Notes: generated from the letters alone by a model not told the origin. A stretch of DNA of 33,195 nt from an uncultured bacterium (GCA_905479655.1 CAJQNK010000123.1:90553-123747), one strand, 5' to 3'. Positions 8,346-17,728 are shown, counted from the stretch's first letter. Translations and numbers: made by a program.

Positions 8346-8491
8346 ATACGCTCTGCATTCGAGCGCCGATGCACGCGACCGGGCGGCGTTGCTCGTCGCC
8401 CGAATATGGCAGGATATGCGGGCTCCTCGCGCCTAGCCCGGACGGCACCTCGACGCTCTCGATGCGACGGCGAACTTCCCGCACAGCACAC
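8330..8491 (+). mobile_element. MITE-like non-autonomous element (IS630/Tc1-mariner type) inserted at the feoB stop
   Basis: The 162-bp element is flanked by a duplicated TA (8328-8329 and 8492-8493), each within CTAG. The ends are near-perfect terminal inverted repeats: including the CTAG, 8327-8345 matches the reverse complement of 8476-8494 at 17 of 19 positions. Similarity continues weakly inward for about 20 more bases. An internal hairpin (8381-8388 with 8394-8401, one G-T pair) is present and no transposase is encoded. IS630 is known to prefer CTAG and duplicate TA, which fits. Removing the element plus one TA restores feoB-TAG, then 16 bases containing GGAGG, then the feoA GTG: a normal operon junction. 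This strongly supports a real insertion. The strand shown is arbitrary. Confidence 0.8.
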
Positions 8492-8494
8492 TAG
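8476..8494 (-). repeat. Right terminal inverted repeat with target CTAG
   Basis: TTCCCGCACAGCACACTAG, the imperfect inverse of the left repeat (mismatches at two positions). The final CTAG belongs to the duplicated target and is followed directly by the feoA ribosome binding site. Confidence 0.8.
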
Positions 8495-8498
8495 GATC

Positions 8499-8503
8499 GG
8501 AGG
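8499..8503 (+). promoter_or_regulatory. feoA ribosome binding site
   Basis: GGAGG, 7 bases before the GTG at 8511, just outside the right end of the inserted element. It decides the start: an upstream in-frame ATG at 8337 would translate through the mobile element. Confidence 0.8.
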
Positions 8504-8510
8504 CGGCGCG

Positions 8511-8999
8511 GTGGCGAGTCCGAAGGTTGCGTGGGGCGCCAAGGGGGGATTCCAGTTGTGTCCCCTGTGTGGCTTCGAGTTCCAGACCGACGACACCCTG
8601 TGCCGCCACGGATGCCCGCTGCGCAGCCACTGCGGACTGATCCGTTGTCCGGGTTGCGGGTACGAGTTCGCCGACAGGCCCTCTGGGATCCTCGGTCGCA
8701 TCCGCTCCCTGATCGCGCCCCGGGAGGCGTGGGAGGAGGAGGTCTGTGCGCTGGTCCCGCTGCGCACGCTGCGGGCGGGAGCGCGGGCCGAGGTGGTCTC
8801 CGTGCGGGAGAGTCGAGGAGACCGGCGGAGCACCCTGGCCGTCTACGGCCTGGTCCCCGGAGCCGAGATCGAGGTCGTGCAGCGGACGCCGGCGGTCGTC
8901 GTGCGAATCGGAGAGACGGAGCTCGCCCTCGATCCGGCGATCGCGGACGAGATCCTCGTCCGCGAGCCGCCCGGGGACCCGAAGTCACCGGCGCCCTGA
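8511..8999 (+). CDS. feoA: FeoA-type protein with N-terminal cysteine-rich metal-binding segment
   Basis: The protein has 162 aa and starts at GTG (8511) behind GGAGG. The C-terminal half (about 75-155) is a FeoA/SH3-like domain: 'VPLRTLRAGARAEVVSV', 'YGLVPGAEIEVVQRTPAVVVRIGETELALD'. FeoA supports FeoB-mediated Fe(II) uptake at the cytosolic face of the membrane. The first about 55 residues hold seven Cys (17, 20, 31, 35, 41, 46, 49), arranged as CPLCGFEF ... C...C ... C....CPGCGYEF, a zinc-ribbon or metal-cluster pattern. I recall similar extensions on FeoA proteins of other phyla, so this is a subfamily trait rather than a new fusion. It originally lay 16 bases behind feoB and is now separated by the MITE-like element. 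It converges with the sigma factor gene. Confidence 0.88.
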   Translation: MASPKVAWGAKGGFQLCPLCGFEFQTDDTLCRHGCPLRSHCGLIRCPGCGYEFADRPSGILGRIRSLIAPREAWEEEVCALVPLRTLRAGARAEVVSVRESRGDRRSTLAVYGLVPGAEIEVVQRTPAVVVRIGETELALDPAIADEILVREPPGDPKSPAP

Positions 9000-9025
9000 G
9001 TCAGCCCCCCGCGACCGACTCCGGC

Positions 9026-10735
<1,710 letters not shown>

Positions 10736-10743
10736 GTGGATGG

Positions 10744-10750
10744 CTCCTTC
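10744..10750 (-). promoter_or_regulatory. Ribosome binding site fixing the TTG start of rpoD
   Basis: On the minus strand GAAGGAG is followed after 8 bases by TTG, ACT, GAT, the start of the sigma factor. No in-frame ATG lies at a suitable distance after this site. Confidence 0.7.
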
Positions 10751-11033
10751 TCATGGCCTGGCTTCGGACCCGGTCCCGATCTTTTCGCGATCGTCTGCCC
10801 GGGAGCGAAGGGCGGCTCGGCACCCCGGTTGACAGCGACTCTGGATGTTTCGGGGATGCAATCGGTTCGCTTCGAAAGCGAGGAGGGTCAACGGCGGTTC
10901 TCAGCTGTGGGCTCTCAGCGTCGCACTGGAGCCTTCGTTCTTCCAACAGGAAAGGCCGGCTCTCGTATTCCTCGATCGACGGAGCCTGCCGCTCGCCCGA
11001 AGTACCGGATGATGTCACGAAAGTGGGTGCAGA

Positions 11034-11042
11034 TGCTATAGT
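11034..11042 (+). promoter_or_regulatory. Extended -10 promoter candidate for the methyltransferase
   Basis: TGCTATAGT matches TGn-TATAAT with one mismatch and lies 45 bases before the ATG at 11088. No good -35 is visible, as is common for extended -10 promoters. Confidence 0.45.
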
Positions 11043-11087
11043 CGAGCTGGCATTTCTCTTCTTCTCGACTTTGTCGTCCCCCGCTCG

Positions 11088-11813
11088 ATGCGCGATAGAT
11101 ACTCCCCAGGTCCGGGCTCCGGCCGCATCCCCGACGAGCGGATCTACCGCATCTTCGGCCCTGGGACGGGGGGTCACTACGACGACATCGTCGAGCGAAC
11201 CCTCGGTCCGATGGATCGTGTCTGGAAGGAGCGGGTGGTCGAGAAGCTCGAGAACCCCGGCCGCATCGCGGACCTGGCTTGTGGGACGGGGATCCTCACG
11301 TTCCTCCTCCGGCAGCGATTTCCCGACTGCGAGGTCGTCGGCGTCGACATGAACGCCGAGTACCTGGAGGTGGCCCGCCGCCGCGCTCTGGACCGCGGCG
11401 ACACCTCGGTGCGGTTCATCGAGGGCAGGGCCGAGGACGCGGCGATCCCCGGGGACTTCGATGCGATCGTCACCTGCTATCTGCCGAAGTACGCCGATCT
11501 GGACCTCCTGATCCCGCGCCTCGAGCGCCGGCTCCGCCCCGGCGGGGTCATCGTGTTCCACGACTTCTATTGGCCGTCGGATCGTTTCGTGGAGCAGTAC
11601 CTCGAGAGCCGGTTCGAGGACCTGGTCGAGTGGGCTCGTCGGGAGCTCCCCGAGGCCGTCGGGATGTTCGAGGATCTCCCGGGCGTCATCCGGGAGTCGC
11701 GATGGCTCGACCAGAGCCGAGAGACGTTCGAGAGGCTCGGCCTCACCGACGTCGACTGCGAGTTCCTCGATCTCGAGCAGGCCGCCATCGTCTGGGGCCG
11801 CAAGCCCGCCTGA
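11088..11813 (+). CDS. Class I SAM-dependent methyltransferase
   Basis: This 241-aa protein has the Rossmann-fold methyltransferase motif I 'IADLACGTGILTF' (60-72), the acidic end of strand 2 Asp87 ('VVGVDMNAEYL'), motif 'RAEDAAI' and a post-motif 'RRLRPGGVIVFHDF'. The overall layout (N-terminal helix, 'FGPGTGGHYDDIVERTLG', methyltransferase core, C-terminal Trp-rich end) is like UbiE/MenG-type quinone or small-molecule C-methyltransferases, but the UbiE signatures are not clear enough to assign a substrate. It stands alone, with sigma factor divergent upstream and 283 bp of gene-free DNA downstream. No ribosome binding site precedes the ATG; a leader of about 40 bases is predicted from the upstream -10. 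Confidence 0.82.
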   Translation: MRDRYSPGPGSGRIPDERIYRIFGPGTGGHYDDIVERTLGPMDRVWKERVVEKLENPGRIADLACGTGILTFLLRQRFPDCEVVGVDMNAEYLEVARRRALDRGDTSVRFIEGRAEDAAIPGDFDAIVTCYLPKYADLDLLIPRLERRLRPGGVIVFHDFYWPSDRFVEQYLESRFEDLVEWARRELPEAVGMFEDLPGVIRESRWLDQSRETFERLGLTDVDCEFLDLEQAAIVWGRKPA

Positions 11814-12096
11814 CCCGCCGGGCCGTAGGGCCGCCCGGGCGACGCGCGCGCTGTCGTCGCGGCCGCGCCCTGCCGTCGCCGTCGCCTACAACTCCGTAGG
11901 ACACGAGCCGAGGCCGCCCGTAGGACTCGCGGGCGGGAGTCGATCGATGTCCCTCCGTCATCCGACGACGGACCCGGCCGTCGGGCTCGGGCGGACGCTC
12001 TGAGCCGATCGATTCCCACCGTGGTGAGGGAGAGTCGCTGGTTCGGCTGGCCGAGTCTCCGATCTACCGTGAAATCCAGGAGTTGGAGATCACGAC
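11814..12096. other. Gene-free spacer upstream of the heparinase-like gene
   Basis: 283 bp, GC-rich. It contains a 5-bp stem CCTAC-AACTCC-GTAGG near 11885-11900 and the heparinase leader at its right end. No promoter is convincing and no ORF is supported. Confidence 0.5.
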
Positions 12097-14823
12097 ATGA
12101 GATCGGAGAACACCATGAGATTCGGCAACCTCGGACGCACAGTTCTGGCGGTGGTCTCGTCGTCCCTGTTGTTCCTTGTCGTCGCCTCGCCCTCGGGCGC
12201 CGTCGACGTGGGGGTGGAGGCCTTCCTGCCCGCCACCCCGACCCAGGCCCTGGCCCGCTACGTGCGGTTCCGTCCGGCGGACGGCGCCAACGTCGACGTG
12301 AACCCGCCTCGGTTGAGCTGGCCCTACGTCGCCGACCTGATGGCCGAGGCCCCCGACATGACGGCCGACACCCTGTTCACGCTGCAGATCGCCGCGGACG
12401 CGGGCTTCGAGTCGGTCGTCTTCGAGGTCGTCGACACGCCCTTCAACTTCTACAACTTCGTGCCGGCTCTCGACGGTGTCGGTCCGTGGTTCTGGCGCGT
12501 CGGCTACGACGTCGGCACCGCGCAGGAGACCTGGAGCGAGACGATGAGCTTCACCGTCGCTCCGGGAGCGACGACCTGGGACCGCTCCGGCGTCCCCGCC
12601 CTTCTGGACCGGAGTCATCCCCACCCGCGGATCCTCCTCGAGACCGCGGCCCAGGCCGGGCTGCTCTCGCCGGAAGGCGACCCGGAGATCGCCGGGGCGA
12701 TCGAGAAGGAGATCTTCGCCGCCGCCGACCAGGCGGTCGCGTCCGCCTGGTACCAGAGCTTCCCGACCGACGACTGCCCCGAATACGAACCCGACATGGT
12801 CTCCACCCGCATCGCCTGCAGTCTGGAGTTCAAGTGGGTCGCGCAGCAGCTGACGCTGGTCGAGATGGCCTGGATGCTGAGCGGCGATTCGGCCTACCAG
12901 GGCTACCGGGACCGGTTCCTCACCCTCGCGTCCTACCCGCCGGGCGGCCTCTCGTCGCCCGAGGGGATGAACCCCCTGCTGGTGGACTACAAGCTGCCGA
13001 CCCACGTGACCGAGTATCTGGGCTACTTCTACGACTGGACCCACGGCAACCTGACGCAGGCGGAGCGACAGCTGGTTCGCGGCTCCCTGGAGTGGCGGAT
13101 CGACCACATCGTCTTCGACTTCTCGTGGTCGATTCGCAAGAACGGCGAGGAGCGGATGGCTCCCGGGAACCTCCCGCTGCTCGGCCTCAGCCACGAGTAC
13201 GAGAGCCTGTTCCCCACGCTGGTCGGCGCGTTGGCGATCTACGACGAGTCGGCTCTCGGGGCCTGGACCCTGGAGATGGGGCTGCACTACATCATCGGAA
13301 TCACCAGCGCCTTCGGTGAGGACGAGGGCTGGAACGAGGGCGTCGGCTACGGAGCCGACAAGCTCAACTTCCTCCTCGACGCCACGATCGCCCTCGACAC
13401 CGCGTTTCCCGAGATCGGCCTGTTCCAGAATCCGGTCTACGAGCGGTACCTGCAGTTCTTCAGTCACGTCGCTCCCCTCGGCGCTCGGCACTCGAGCTTC
13501 GGTAACCGGGCCTGGCACGAGTGGGACTGGACGGCCACCCGGATGCGGGCCTTCCGTCGCCTCGGCGTCGCGACCGACAACCCGGAGGCCATGGCGAACT
13601 GGTGGGAAACGGGTCTCCGCCGGGTCCAGAACGGACAGTCCGTGTCGTTGGACCCGCTGTGGTCGAACTACTGCCTCTCGATGGAGAACCCCGAGCCCGC
13701 GCCCACCTTCGGCACCGAGGGCGACCGGCTCTTCGCCGAGGCTGGTTGGGTGGCCGTGAGCTCGGCGGACCCGAGCGATCTCGAAGGACAGTCCGACGCC
13801 GTCGGGATGGTCTTCCAGGCCCGGCCCCGGGGGGGCTACAGCCACTCCTTCGGATCGGACAACGCCTTCGACATCCATGCCTACGGCGAGACGATCGCCT
13901 CGGGCGGCGGCTCCACCGACAACCTGCTCTCCTTCCCGCGCCACAGCATGAGTCACAACACGGTCCTCGTGAACGGCAACTCGCAGAGCCAGACGACCTG
14001 GAGTGAGTACCGCAACGGCATGCCGGAGGGTCGCGACCTCGACATCCAGAGTCCGGTCCGCGCCCGGGTGGTGGCCTATCGGACCGGGCCCGACTGGGTC
14101 TACTGGGCCGGTGACGCCTCCGAGGCCTATCGACCGACGGTCGGGCTCGAGAGGTTCCTGCGTCACGTCGTCTTCGTGGACGACCAGTACTTCGTGATCT
14201 TCGACGATCTGGCGATGGAGCCCGGGAAGACCGGGGACTTCCAGTGGCTGTACCACTTCGGTCCGGCCGAGGACAATCCCCTGACCTTCCACCCCGGCTC
14301 GTTCGCCTTCGAGTACTCCGTGGGCGACGTAGACGTCTGGGTGCAGCACGTTGCCGCCACCGACGGCCTCGAGTTCCGCGACCTGGTCCAGAAGGAGGGA
14401 CAGGTCAATCTCTACAAGTGCGGCGAGAATCCGGCGCCGGGCAGCTGCGGTGAAGACTTCCGCGAGGAGGGGTGGGAGACCCCGGGGTACCAGCAGGACT
14501 GGCACACGACGGTCGCCGACGCGCACCATGTCTGGGTGACCACGAAGAGCCCCAGCGCCGAGCGCAACTTCCTCGCCGTCGTCGTGCCGCGGCGGGCCGG
14601 CGAGGCCGCCCCCACGGTCACCCGGATCTCGGATCGGGCCGTGCGGGTCTCGTTCCGTGGCACCACCCGGACCATCTCCTTCGACCCCGCGGTCGGCGCG
14701 GACGTCCGGGTGGACGCGTCGCTGATCGCCGCCCTGTCGCTCGGCGACGAGGTCCCGGAGGCGAAGCGCCCGAACGACGACGCGTCGGTGCACGGCCGGG
14801 GACGCGGCCACGGGATCGGCTGA
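12097..14823 (+). CDS. Secreted heparinase II/III-family polysaccharide lyase
   Basis: The protein has 908 aa. A signal peptide ends near 'SPSGA' (about 36). The ATG at 12115 is an equally good start because GGAG lies 6 bases before it. An N-terminal Ig/FN3-like domain ('PPRLSWPYVADLM ... FTLQIAADAGFESVV', about 60-155) corresponds to the DUF4962-type N-terminus of heparinase II-like lyases. An alpha/alpha toroid follows (about 165-540, with 'HVTEYLGYFYDWTHGNLT', 'NGEERMAPGN', 'EGWNEGVGYG'). The C-terminal beta-sandwich begins about 545 ('AGWVAVSS', 'GGYSHSFGSDNAFDIHAYGE', 'SHNTVLVNG'). Family members cleave uronate-containing polysaccharides (heparin, alginate, related) by beta-elimination in the periplasm or outside. 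The sulfatase 1.5 kb downstream fits degradation of a sulfated glycan. The precise polymer cannot be assigned. Confidence 0.87.
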   Translation: MRSENTMRFGNLGRTVLAVVSSSLLFLVVASPSGAVDVGVEAFLPATPTQALARYVRFRPADGANVDVNPPRLSWPYVADLMAEAPDMTADTLFTLQIAADAGFESVVFEVVDTPFNFYNFVPALDGVGPWFWRVGYDVGTAQETWSETMSFTVAPGATTWDRSGVPALLDRSHPHPRILLETAAQAGLLSPEGDPEIAGAIEKEIFAAADQAVASAWYQSFPTDDCPEYEPDMVSTRIACSLEFKWVAQQLTLVEMAWMLSGDSAYQGYRDRFLTLASYPPGGLSSPEGMNPLLVDYKLPTHVTEYLGYFYDWTHGNLTQAERQLVRGSLEWRIDHIVFDFSWSIRKNGEERMAPGNLPLLGLSHEYESLFPTLVGALAIYDESALGAWTLEMGLHYIIGITSAFGEDEGWNEGVGYGADKLNFLLDATIALDTAFPEIGLFQNPVYERYLQFFSHVAPLGARHSSFGNRAWHEWDWTATRMRAFRRLGVATDNPEAMANWWETGLRRVQNGQSVSLDPLWSNYCLSMENPEPAPTFGTEGDRLFAEAGWVAVSSADPSDLEGQSDAVGMVFQARPRGGYSHSFGSDNAFDIHAYGETIASGGGSTDNLLSFPRHSMSHNTVLVNGNSQSQTTWSEYRNGMPEGRDLDIQSPVRARVVAYRTGPDWVYWAGDASEAYRPTVGLERFLRHVVFVDDQYFVIFDDLAMEPGKTGDFQWLYHFGPAEDNPLTFHPGSFAFEYSVGDVDVWVQHVAATDGLEFRDLVQKEGQVNLYKCGENPAPGSCGEDFREEGWETPGYQQDWHTTVADAHHVWVTTKSPSAERNFLAVVVPRRAGEAAPTVTRISDRAVRVSFRGTTRTISFDPAVGADVRVDASLIAALSLGDEVPEAKRPNDDASVHGRGRGHGIG

Positions 14824-14871
14824 TCGTCCGACTCCCACCGGCCCGGAGTGACAGTCCGCTCCGAGTCGCGG

Positions 14872-16116
14872 TCAGCTCCGAATCCTCAGGCGGCGCTCCA
14901 TCAACAGGAGCGCCGCCGCTGCGATGAGCGCCGCCCACAGAACCCGGGACGGAGTGAACCGCGTGACGAGGTGACGGCTGACCGCGCTCTCGTAGGCGAA
15001 CCCGGGATCGTTCAGAGGTCCGATCCGTCTCCTCTGGGCCTCCGTCCAGGGGTAGCCCGAGTCGGCGAGAGTTCGTGGGAAGTAGATCTCGAGGATCCGG
15101 TTCTCCCGCCACGCGATGGTGCCGGCCCGCCGACGAGCTGCGGGGTCCACGGCTTCGCGGGCGAGGTTGCGATAGCGATCCCGCCGGAACAGGTGGACCC
15201 GGGCCTCGTGAGCGAAGGGATCCCGCCAGGCCGGGACCTCGGCCAGGAACTCCGGGTAGAGCTCCGGGGCCCGATAGCGATCGAGCAGGCGCGCGACCTC
15301 CTGGGCGCGGTCGGCATCGGCCTGCAGGAGCCCCTCCGGCTCGAGCCGACTGAAGAAGACGCCCACGTCGCCGTGCTCGATGCGGTGGCCGTACTCGGCG
15401 GTCACGCTGGGGTTGCCGGCCAGGCGCCCCAGGGCCGGCCAGAAGGTGCTCGCGGAGGCGAGCCGTTGCGGCGTGGTGGACGCCAGAGCTCCGAGCAGCA
15501 GGACCCAGGCCGCACCGAGGCGCGCGGCCTGGGCCAGGCCTCGGGCGGTCCAGCGGGGCTCGACCTCGGCCGGCCGCATGCCTCCCCAGATGGCGACCTG
15601 GGCGAAGCCGGCCGAGGCCGTGTTGAGCCAGACGTCCCGGAACTCGAAGAACCTCCGGGGCGTGAGCCACTGGAGGATCTCGTCGCCCGTGCCGACGAGC
15701 GCGCACACCAGCAGGGCGCGGAGGTACACGGATCGATCGGGCGAACGCGATCGGAGTGCGCGATGGGCCAGGATGCCGAGAAGTCCGTACTGCAGGAAGT
15801 GCATCGCCTCCACCGGGGCCGATATTTGCGTGGCGCCGTAGGCGAAGTAGGCGACGCCCGTGGCGACCAGCCATCCGGCCTGGGACGGTCGTCGGAGGCT
15901 GCGGGAGCGTACCAGCGAGGCGAGGGCCGCGACCAGGCCGGCGGTCACGGCGCCCAGCCCGAGCATGGCGAACCCGTCTCCGCCGAGGACCTCGCCTGCG
16001 GCGGCCTCGATCCGGCGGGCCGCGGGAATCGTGAGGTAGATGACGACGGCCCAGGCCGCGAAGCTGAGCCATCGCCGCCGGGTGTCCGGCCCAGGAGGAG
16101 AGGGTCGTTCGGTCAT
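14872..16116 (-). CDS. VanZ-like membrane protein with large extracytoplasmic C-terminal domain
   Basis: This 414-aa protein has an N-terminal part with several membrane segments (about 17-33, 48-70, 82-98, 106-121, 133-150, 165-180) carrying the VanZ-family pattern: 'HFLQYGLLG' (106-114), 'DEILQW' (145-150) and 'RDVWLN' (160-165). After another membrane segment (about 200-217) comes a soluble, charged domain (about 220-380; 'HGDVGVFFSRLEPEGLLQADADRAQ') that I do not recognise. A final C-terminal membrane segment (about 388-404) and a basic tail complete it. VanZ-like proteins have no firmly general role; some affect glycopeptide sensitivity. The gene is convergent with the lyase gene and divergent from the sulfatase, so its link to glycan breakdown is positional only. 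Confidence 0.75.
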   Translation of the reverse strand: MTERPSPPGPDTRRRWLSFAAWAVVIYLTIPAARRIEAAAGEVLGGDGFAMLGLGAVTAGLVAALASLVRSRSLRRPSQAGWLVATGVAYFAYGATQISAPVEAMHFLQYGLLGILAHRALRSRSPDRSVYLRALLVCALVGTGDEILQWLTPRRFFEFRDVWLNTASAGFAQVAIWGGMRPAEVEPRWTARGLAQAARLGAAWVLLLGALASTTPQRLASASTFWPALGRLAGNPSVTAEYGHRIEHGDVGVFFSRLEPEGLLQADADRAQEVARLLDRYRAPELYPEFLAEVPAWRDPFAHEARVHLFRRDRYRNLAREAVDPAARRRAGTIAWRENRILEIYFPRTLADSGYPWTEAQRRRIGPLNDPGFAYESAVSRHLVTRFTPSRVLWAALIAAAALLLMERRLRIRS

Positions 16117-16155
16117 CGGAGAGCGGGGTGGGTGGGCGAGGCCGGGAACGGCCCG

Positions 16156-16161
16156 ACTATA
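16156..16161 (-). promoter_or_regulatory. -10-like element for the VanZ-like gene
   Basis: TATAGT on the minus strand (5 of 6 to consensus), 40 bases before the ATG at 16116. The expected -35 position holds only GC-rich sequence, so this is weak. Confidence 0.3.
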
Positions 16162-16204
16162 CCGGCGCCGCCGTCAACCCGCGCTTTCGAGGTTCTCGTC
16201 CTGC

Positions 16205-16233
16205 TTCCCCTGGCCGGCCGACTTGTCTACAAT
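16205..16233 (+). promoter_or_regulatory. Possible sulfatase promoter
   Basis: TACAAT (16228-16233, 5 of 6 to the -10 consensus) with TTCCCC 17 bases upstream (3 of 6 to -35). It lies about 48 bases before the proposed TTG start in the divergent gap. Confidence 0.4.
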
Positions 16234-16269
16234 ACGCTCACGACCCTATTGACTCTGCTGTTGTTCTTC

Positions 16270-16275
16270 AGGAGG
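16270..16275 (+). promoter_or_regulatory. Ribosome binding site fixing the TTG start of the sulfatase
   Basis: A perfect AGGAGG, 6 bases before TTG at 16282. The same frame is open far upstream (to 14848) but crosses the antisense VanZ-like gene, so this site decides the start. Confidence 0.75.
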
Positions 16276-16281
16276 TCTCAC

Positions 16282-17703
16282 TTGATCTGTTCGCTCTTCT
16301 CCCTTCGTCCGCTCGCTGTCCTTTCGACCCTCGTGACACTCCTCCTGGTGCCGGGCTTCGCCGCGGCTCAGACCCCACCCAACATCCTCGTCATGTTCCT
16401 CGACGACCTCGGCATGGAGCACATCGGGCTCTACGGCATCGGCTCGGAGTTCATCCCGACACCGAACATCGACTCCATCGCCGCCGACGGTCTGTTGTTC
16501 CAGAACGCCTGGGCCTACCCGGTCTGCTCGGCGACCCGGGGCGCTCTCCTGACCGGGCGCTTCCCGTTCCGCACCGGGTTGGGGGAGAGCGTGCAGAGCG
16601 ACGCGGATCTGGGTCTGCAGCCGGAGGAGCTGACCCTGGCGGAGGCCCTGCGCTTCCATGCGCCGACGCCCTATGCCACGGGGGCCTTCGGCAAGTGGCA
16701 CCTGGGCATGGACGAGACCCTGGGCGGGATCTCGGCGCCCAACGACCAGGGGTTCGAGCACTTCGAGGGCACTCAGGCCAACCTCGAACCGGTGGGCGAG
16801 ACCTACTACGACTACACGAAGATCACCGACGGCACTTCCGAGCTGGTGAGCGGCTACCTCACCTCCGACACCGTCAACTGGGCGGCGGACTGGATCGCGA
16901 CGGCGCCCGAGCCCTGGTTCGCCTACATCTCCTTCAACGCTCCTCACAGCCCGGTCCACATGCCGGATCCGGAGCTCCACAGCCAGGATCCCGGGGATCT
17001 CTCGACCCTCAACCAGTATCGGGCAATGGCCGAGACGGCCGATACCGAGATCAGTCGACTCCTCGCCGCTGTGGATACCTCCAACACGGTCATCTTCGTC
17101 CTGTCCGACAACGGCTCGGCGAGCGTGGTGACGCTCGATCCCTTCGTGCCCAGCCGTTCGAAGCAGACCCCCTTCGAGGGCGGGGTCCGCGTTCCCTTCG
17201 TGGTCGGAGGTGGCCCGGTCGCCCTGGGGTCGGTGGACCATCCGGTCAACGTGGCGGACGTCTTCGCCACGGTGGTCGACCTGGCGAACGTGACGCTGCC
17301 CGAGGGGGACTATGACGGCGTCTCCTTCGCCTCCTACTTCGATGATTCGGGCGCGGGACCCGTGCGGACGTTCAACTACACGGAGAAATTCAGCCCGAAC
17401 GGGGTCGGCGGAAGCAAGAACACCTGCTTTCAGGCGGCTCGGGACGACCGCTACAAGTGGCTCACCAACGGCTCCAAGGAGGGGTTCATCGACCTCGAGG
17501 AGGACCCGTTCGAGACCATTCCGCTGCGGTGGTCCCAGCTCAGCGGCAGCGAGCGCGACCGCTTCGACGAGATCCGGGGTTGGGTGGAGAACACCCTCGA
17601 CGCCGCCTGCTGCAACGACGCGAAGGTCGGGGAGAGCTGCTTCTTCAACAACGACTGCTGCTCCCGCGACTGCGCGGGCTTCTTCTTCGGGGAGTGCGAA
17701 TGA
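16282..17703 (+). CDS. Secreted formylglycine-type sulfatase with cysteine-rich C-terminal tail
   Basis: The protein has 473 aa, a TTG start behind AGGAGG, and a signal peptide ending near residue 29 ('FAAAQ'). Sulfatase hallmarks are clear: metal-binding Asp41-Asp42 ('VMFLDDLG'), the modification motif C82-S-A-T-R86 before 'GALLTGRFPFRTG', 'GKWHLG' (137-142), 'NAPHSPVHMP' and 'LSDNGS' with Asp276-Asn277. C-x-A-x-R is an accepted variant for formylglycine conversion. It should hydrolyse sulfate esters, probably from a polysaccharide, outside the cytoplasm. The last about 40 residues are not part of the sulfatase fold: they contain nine Cys in a pattern including 'CCNDAKVGESCFFNNDCCS' followed by C...C, like an inhibitor-cystine-knot or the small Cys repeats of secreted myxobacterial proteins. 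No maturase gene is in the window. Confidence 0.9.
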   Translation: MICSLFSLRPLAVLSTLVTLLLVPGFAAAQTPPNILVMFLDDLGMEHIGLYGIGSEFIPTPNIDSIAADGLLFQNAWAYPVCSATRGALLTGRFPFRTGLGESVQSDADLGLQPEELTLAEALRFHAPTPYATGAFGKWHLGMDETLGGISAPNDQGFEHFEGTQANLEPVGETYYDYTKITDGTSELVSGYLTSDTVNWAADWIATAPEPWFAYISFNAPHSPVHMPDPELHSQDPGDLSTLNQYRAMAETADTEISRLLAAVDTSNTVIFVLSDNGSASVVTLDPFVPSRSKQTPFEGGVRVPFVVGGGPVALGSVDHPVNVADVFATVVDLANVTLPEGDYDGVSFASYFDDSGAGPVRTFNYTEKFSPNGVGGSKNTCFQAARDDRYKWLTNGSKEGFIDLEEDPFETIPLRWSQLSGSERDRFDEIRGWVENTLDAACCNDAKVGESCFFNNDCCSRDCAGFFFGECE

Positions 17704-17714
17704 CCTGGGGATCC

Positions 17715-17728
17715 CGTGGCGGGCCACG
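17715..17728 (+). terminator. Short hairpin between sulfatase and cupin genes
   Basis: CGTGG-CGGG-CCACG, a 5-bp stem 11 bases after the sulfatase stop, without a following T-run. It may weaken read-through into the cupin gene but is not a standard terminator. Confidence 0.25.

Larger units (their letters stand above)
10736..11087. other. 352-bp divergent intergenic region between rpoD and the methyltransferase
   Basis: It holds the rpoD leader (ribosome binding site at 10744-10750), a 6-bp-stem hairpin (TCGCTT-CGA-AAGCGA) around 10868-10882, a perfect TTGACA on the plus strand near 10833 without a matching -10, and an extended -10-like TGCTATAGT at 11034-11042. It contains no convincing small gene; open frames crossing it are continuations of shadows of rpoD. 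Confidence 0.6.

Noticed and set aside
8337..8510. Upstream ATG giving a 220-aa FeoA
   Set aside because: The extra 58 residues are encoded by the inserted MITE-like element; the GTG at 8511 has its own ribosome binding site.
10833..10838. Perfect TTGACA near 10833 as a methyltransferase promoter
   Set aside because: No -10-like sequence at 16-18 bases spacing; it is 250 bases from the gene, and the extended -10 at 11034 is better placed.
12064..14838. 924-codon open frame on the minus strand opposite the heparinase-like gene
   Set aside because: Antisense shadow; low-complexity Val/Arg/Asp/His-rich translation, no motif, no ribosome binding site, while the plus strand has a full secreted lyase.
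14848..16281. 478-codon N-terminal extension of the sulfatase
   Set aside because: It lies antisense to the VanZ-like gene; the AGGAGG-TTG at 16270-16284 followed by a signal peptide marks the true start.
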